Assembly (NCBI RefSeq): GCF_009905725.1
Contig: NZ_JAAAKV010000003.1
Span: 152,808-216,807, forward strand
DNA: 64,000 bases
Direction: 5' to 3'
Origin: Emticicia sp. CRIBPO
GTDB taxonomy: Bacteria; Bacteroidota; Bacteroidia; Cytophagales; Spirosomataceae
The translations under genes and the position numbers were made by a program. Every line of letters starts with the position of its first letter. Position 1 is the stretch's first letter. Positions 61,349-64,000 of the stretch are shown one piece after another. The notes under the pieces are model-generated. The model did no database searches. It was not told the origin of the DNA and saw only the letters and a program-made list of their open reading frames with translations.

Positions 61349-62291
61349 TAATGATGGCCAGACCCAGATTGAAGTTAAATTCAGGGAAGAAACTATTTGG
61401 TTGACTCAAAAGCAAATAGCTTCTCTATTTGGTACTGAGATTCCGGCTATTAACAAGCATACTAAGAATATTTATAAAGATGGAGAGCTGAAGGCTGATT
61501 TAACTGTTTCCAAAATGGAAATAGTTCAGTTTGAAGGGTTGCGAAAGGTAAGCCGGAAATTAGATGTCTATAATTTAGATATGATATTATCAATAGGTTA
61601 TAGGGTGAATTCAAGCAGAGCCACTCAATTCCGTCAATGGGCCACCCAACGCCTCAAAGATTATCTGATCCAGGGTTATGCTATCAACGAAAAAAGACTG
61701 GCACAAAAGAAACAGGAAATTCACATTCTCAAAGACGGTATCAGGATACTTAGCCGGGCAATTGAGGAAAAAGTGGATAGTCAGGACAATTTGTGGCTTT
61801 CACAGTTTGCCAAAGGGCTTGAACTACTGGATGACTATGATCACGAAAGCCTGGATCAGAAAGGTACCAGCACACAAAAAGCCCGTTATCCATCGATAGA
61901 AGACTATCAACAGATCATCCATATGATGAAAGCGGACTTTGATTCGGGTATTTTTGGAAAAGAAAAAGATGAAGGTTTTCAAAGCTCTGTGATCCAGATC
62001 AGCAAAGGTTTTGATGAAGAAGATTTTTATCCGACGCTGGAAGAAAAAGCTGCTACTTTGCTTTACCTCGTTATTAAGAACCATTCATTTGTGGATGGAA
62101 ATAAGAGAATTGCGGCAGCTTGTTTTCTGCTTTTCCTGAAAGAAAACAGCTTATTGACCACCAGGCATGGCGGACTGATACTGAGTAATGAAGCTCTCGC
62201 CAGCCTGACCTTGTTTGTGGCGGCCAGTAAACCGGAAGAAATGGAAACGGTCAAGCGGCTGATCATCAGCGTACTTAACCGCAACCAATAG
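61320..62291 (+). CDS. RhuM-family protein with C-terminal Fic/Doc domain
   Basis: A 323-residue protein with two parts. The N-terminal RhuM/virulence-protein domain (about 1-120: EETIWLTQKQIASLFGTEIP, VYNLDMILSIGYRVNSSRATQF, RLKDYLIQGYAINEKRL) is DNA-binding-like. A helical linker leads to a Fic/Doc domain with HSFVDGNKR (His255 to Arg263) at about 230-320. Fic enzymes transfer AMP or phosphate to proteins, and this motif is complete. No antitoxin gene lies beside it, and an inhibitory helix inside the protein was not identified. Confidence 0.9.
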   Translation: MENQIEIYQSNDGQTQIEVKFREETIWLTQKQIASLFGTEIPAINKHTKNIYKDGELKADLTVSKMEIVQFEGLRKVSRKLDVYNLDMILSIGYRVNSSRATQFRQWATQRLKDYLIQGYAINEKRLAQKKQEIHILKDGIRILSRAIEEKVDSQDNLWLSQFAKGLELLDDYDHESLDQKGTSTQKARYPSIEDYQQIIHMMKADFDSGIFGKEKDEGFQSSVIQISKGFDEEDFYPTLEEKAATLLYLVIKNHSFVDGNKRIAAACFLLFLKENSLLTTRHGGLILSNEALASLTLFVAASKPEEMETVKRLIISVLNRNQ

Positions 62292-62371
62292 ATTGACCTG
62301 ATCAGCATAAATCTCTCAGGCTAAATGAAAAATCATAAAGGACCGTATCATTGTCTTTGACAAATTTAAAA

Positions 62372-62581
62372 TTATACCCCTGCTTTTTCTTCTTTCGGAG
62401 CTTGCTGTTTCTGAACCATTTGTGCAGCGTATCCATCATCAGCCACCTCGACAGCGTTAGCCAGGTCATCTTCCAGTACGTAAGAAGAGTGTTCTTTACC
62501 GAAAGGCCGTGGCATGTCATCATATGTGGGATCATCCACGGCCTTCGATCTGTTTTCAATCGCCAGATCATCTCCGATGGC
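62372..62581 (-). pseudogene. In-frame continuation of the acidic repeat protein beyond a stop
   Basis: The frame of the gene at 62582 continues after its TAA (62582-62584) for 69 codons to a second TAA at 62372. It codes for another copy of the repeat motif (DDPTYDDMPRPFGKEHSSY), matching DPGYDDTPQPFGETSPFYPG just before the stop. The repeat match and the frame identity indicate a nonsense mutation in an originally longer protein. The alternative, a fortuitous frame, is unlikely. Confidence 0.75.
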
Positions 62582-63625
62582 TTATGATACAACATCATTG
62601 GCTGCCGGTTGGCTGATTAACCATTTTTCTTCCGAACCCGGGTAAAACGGTGAAGTTTCACCAAAAGGTTGCGGGGTATCGTCATACCCCGGATCTCCGA
62701 CAGAAGGCGAGGTATCCTTATCGGTTGGATCATCTTCTATAGGCTCCTTGTAATATTCTGCTACGTCATTATCAGCGGGTGTTTGTTCGTCCGGCCGTTT
62801 TTCTTCTGAATCCGAATAAGAAGGTGAATTTTCGCCAAAAGGTTTTTCCCTTTCGCGGAAGCCCTGATCAGGATGGGCCGATAAAGTATTTTCATCAATA
62901 GGTTCATCCTCTACCGGCGATAGCTGAGGGTCTTTTATGTCATCATTCGGTTTCTCCTCCGGCGGTTCTTCATCGGAATGGGGCAAATTTTCGCCGGAAG
63001 ACTCCGAAGCCTCAGTAAGCTCCTGATCACGATTGTCAATTGACACATTCTCATCCGCCTGAATATCATCCTCTTCAGCTTCTTTATAAGGCTCTGCTAC
63101 ACCGTCATTTGCTGCTGTTTGCTCTTTTTTCAACCGTTCTACTTCAGACAAGACCTTTTCTTCATATGATTCGAGAGTCTCATTGTAGACATGTAACTTT
63201 TCATCGTCAGCTATGCCTTGTTCTTCGTAATAGGGCGGTGAACCATCTTCATTATCTGACTGACCTTCATACCTCGAATTTTCTTCATCGAATAGATCCT
63301 GACCATTTTCTTCTTTGTTAAACGATATTTTGGCGTCGTAAAGCGGCCCATTGGTTTCGAGGTCGGCGGATTCGACATACGGGTCGGTTATATCCTCCGG
63401 GTCAGCCTCTTCAGGGGCATCTTTGGTTCTTTTTTCGGAAGGACTGATTTTTTGTTCATAAAGCTCCTTCTTTTCCTTCTCTGTGTAATCCGGATCTTTG
63501 TGGTATTGAGCATCTTCAAGCTCCTGTGGTGTGGTCCGTTGTCCGAACGGCCTGGTAGCCTGATGGTTATCCGGTTTATTTTCATTGTTTTGTTGCTGCT
63601 CTCTCTCTTTCTTTTCCATGGCCAT
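62582..63625 (-). CDS. Acidic low-complexity repeat protein
   Basis: A 347-residue, extremely hydrophilic protein with no signal peptide or membrane helix. It is dominated by Glu, Asp, Pro, Ser and Lys and built from loosely repeated units of about 60 residues marked by PFG: ATRPFGQRTTP (about 23), REKPFGENSPSYSDSEEKR (about 260) and TPQPFGETSPFYPGSEEKW (about 315). It is predicted to be disordered. The present stop truncates a further PRPFG unit. The second ATG (63619) is an equally good start. Function unknown. Confidence 0.75.
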   Translation of the reverse strand: MAMEKKEREQQQNNENKPDNHQATRPFGQRTTPQELEDAQYHKDPDYTEKEKKELYEQKISPSEKRTKDAPEEADPEDITDPYVESADLETNGPLYDAKISFNKEENGQDLFDEENSRYEGQSDNEDGSPPYYEEQGIADDEKLHVYNETLESYEEKVLSEVERLKKEQTAANDGVAEPYKEAEEDDIQADENVSIDNRDQELTEASESSGENLPHSDEEPPEEKPNDDIKDPQLSPVEDEPIDENTLSAHPDQGFREREKPFGENSPSYSDSEEKRPDEQTPADNDVAEYYKEPIEDDPTDKDTSPSVGDPGYDDTPQPFGETSPFYPGSEEKWLISQPAANDVVS

Positions 63626-63668
63626 GTGTGTTTTGATTTAAAACTATTTATAATTACCACAGAAAATA

Positions 63669-63819
63669 TCAGACCCCGGTTTTCCGGGGTATAATCAGGG
63701 TGGGATGTTGAAGGAAGTCGGCATAAGGAGGATAATCGGGAATATCCCATTGCTCTAAAATTCTATTCCCTACGCCGGCCGGCAACACATTGAAAATGAG
63801 ACTGCACAGCGTTAATCTT
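63669..63819 (-). other. Intergenic stretch with hairpin and unexplained open frame
   Basis: A hairpin ACCCCGG/CCGGGGT (63673-63679 with 63684-63690) lies between the acyl-CoA oxidase-like gene and the acidic protein gene. A minus-strand frame without its own start runs through it, ending RILEQWDIPDYPPYADFLQH and a few more residues to TGA at 63669. It reads like protein but cannot be assigned. Confidence 0.35.
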
Positions 63820-64000
63820 TTATGTCAGAATTTCAGCCCCGAGGCAGCTTTCAGGTATGGCAAAGGCTTCTACCAGGGGAACTGCGTCTTCCCTGATTTC
63901 CCAGCAAAGCTGATTCACCATTTTGCGGATGGCTTTGGTTTTTACCGCTTCCATGTAGCCGTCTTCCAGGTACCATCCTTTATTTTTCTCGATCTGGGAC
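63820..64000 (-). CDS. C-terminal part of an acyl-CoA oxidase/dehydrogenase-like gene (partial)
   Basis: About 60 residues enter from the right edge on the minus strand, with IEKNKGWYLEDGYMEAVKTK, AIRKMVNQLCWEIREDAVPL and VEAFAIPESCLGAEILT before TAA at 63820. The pattern resembles the C-terminal helical domain of acyl-CoA oxidases of Bacteroidota. The catalytic part lies outside the window. The assignment is from recall of family C-termini and moderate. Confidence 0.6.
   Translation of the reverse strand, partial: SQIEKNKGWYLEDGYMEAVKTKAIRKMVNQLCWEIREDAVPLVEAFAIPESCLGAEILT

Noticed and set aside
62302-62598. Minus-strand frame of 98 codons
   Set aside because: It is a shifted frame of the repeat-coding continuation after 62582; its Met/Trp-rich, low-complexity translation has no protein-like pattern, whereas the other frame matches the upstream repeat.
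1-64000. CRISPR arrays, complete insertion sequences or prophage
   Set aside because: No regularly spaced repeats, transposase motifs or structural phage genes were seen. The KilA-N and RhuM genes are the only phage- or island-like proteins.

Overview
The window looks like chromosomal DNA of a Bacteroidota member, most likely of the order Cytophagales. The evidence is a giant secreted protein with a type IX secretion (T9SS) sorting tail, a DUF5686/CarboxypepD_reg protein, an N-terminally extended NusB, a PD40-OmpA protein, promoters of the TTG-N19/20-TAnnTTTG type and few Shine-Dalgarno sites. The genus cannot be fixed from sequence alone. No prophage, CRISPR array or complete insertion sequence was seen.

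Left part (1-20.5 kb). An ECF sigma factor lies between a secreted alpha/beta hydrolase and a four-helix membrane protein, behind an ECF-like promoter. DUF5686, a class C beta-lactamase-like hydrolase and a nucleotidyltransferase follow. A threonine catabolism unit (tdh-kbl) has a divergent Lrp regulator. Next to it is a HigBA-like toxin-antitoxin locus whose toxin is frameshifted. A two-component system precedes a CzcCBA/CusCBA-type metal efflux operon and a CLC-family anion transporter with features of the fluoride-exporting subclass.

Middle (20.5-47 kb). An 8.26-kb gene encodes a 2752-residue Ig-repeat protein with a T9SS tail, and a KilA-N gene follows it on the same strand. Then come a 55-residue membrane protein, a two-repeat secreted protein, and a housekeeping run (nusB, ytxH-like, DUF1573, yajC, DUF721, LD-carboxypeptidase). 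An S41 protease lies next to a surface-glycan cluster: an acyltransferase, two GT2 enzymes and two tandem 580-residue GT39-type membrane glycosyltransferases. A discoidin-PD40-OmpA protein and a solitary DUF1501 protein end this part.

Right part (47-64 kb). etfBA has a near-perfect 24-bp palindrome over its predicted transcription start. A TPR protein and asparaginase I lie divergent to it. Two tRNA genes (Ser-GGA, Val-GAC), a DUF937 protein, an SGNH esterase, an MFS transporter, a GT4 enzyme, an MBOAT/SGNH acylation pair and mnmE follow. An ArsR-SRPBCC pair is preceded by two identical-architecture operators. The end holds a decayed RhuM copy beside an intact RhuM-Fic gene, an acidic repeat protein interrupted by an in-frame stop, and the C-terminus of an acyl-CoA oxidase-like gene.

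The most useful leads are the two operator arrays (etfBA and ArsR), the RhuM duplication, the acidic repeat protein with its cut-off last repeat, the broken HigB toxin, the possible CLC-F transporter, and the small membrane protein.
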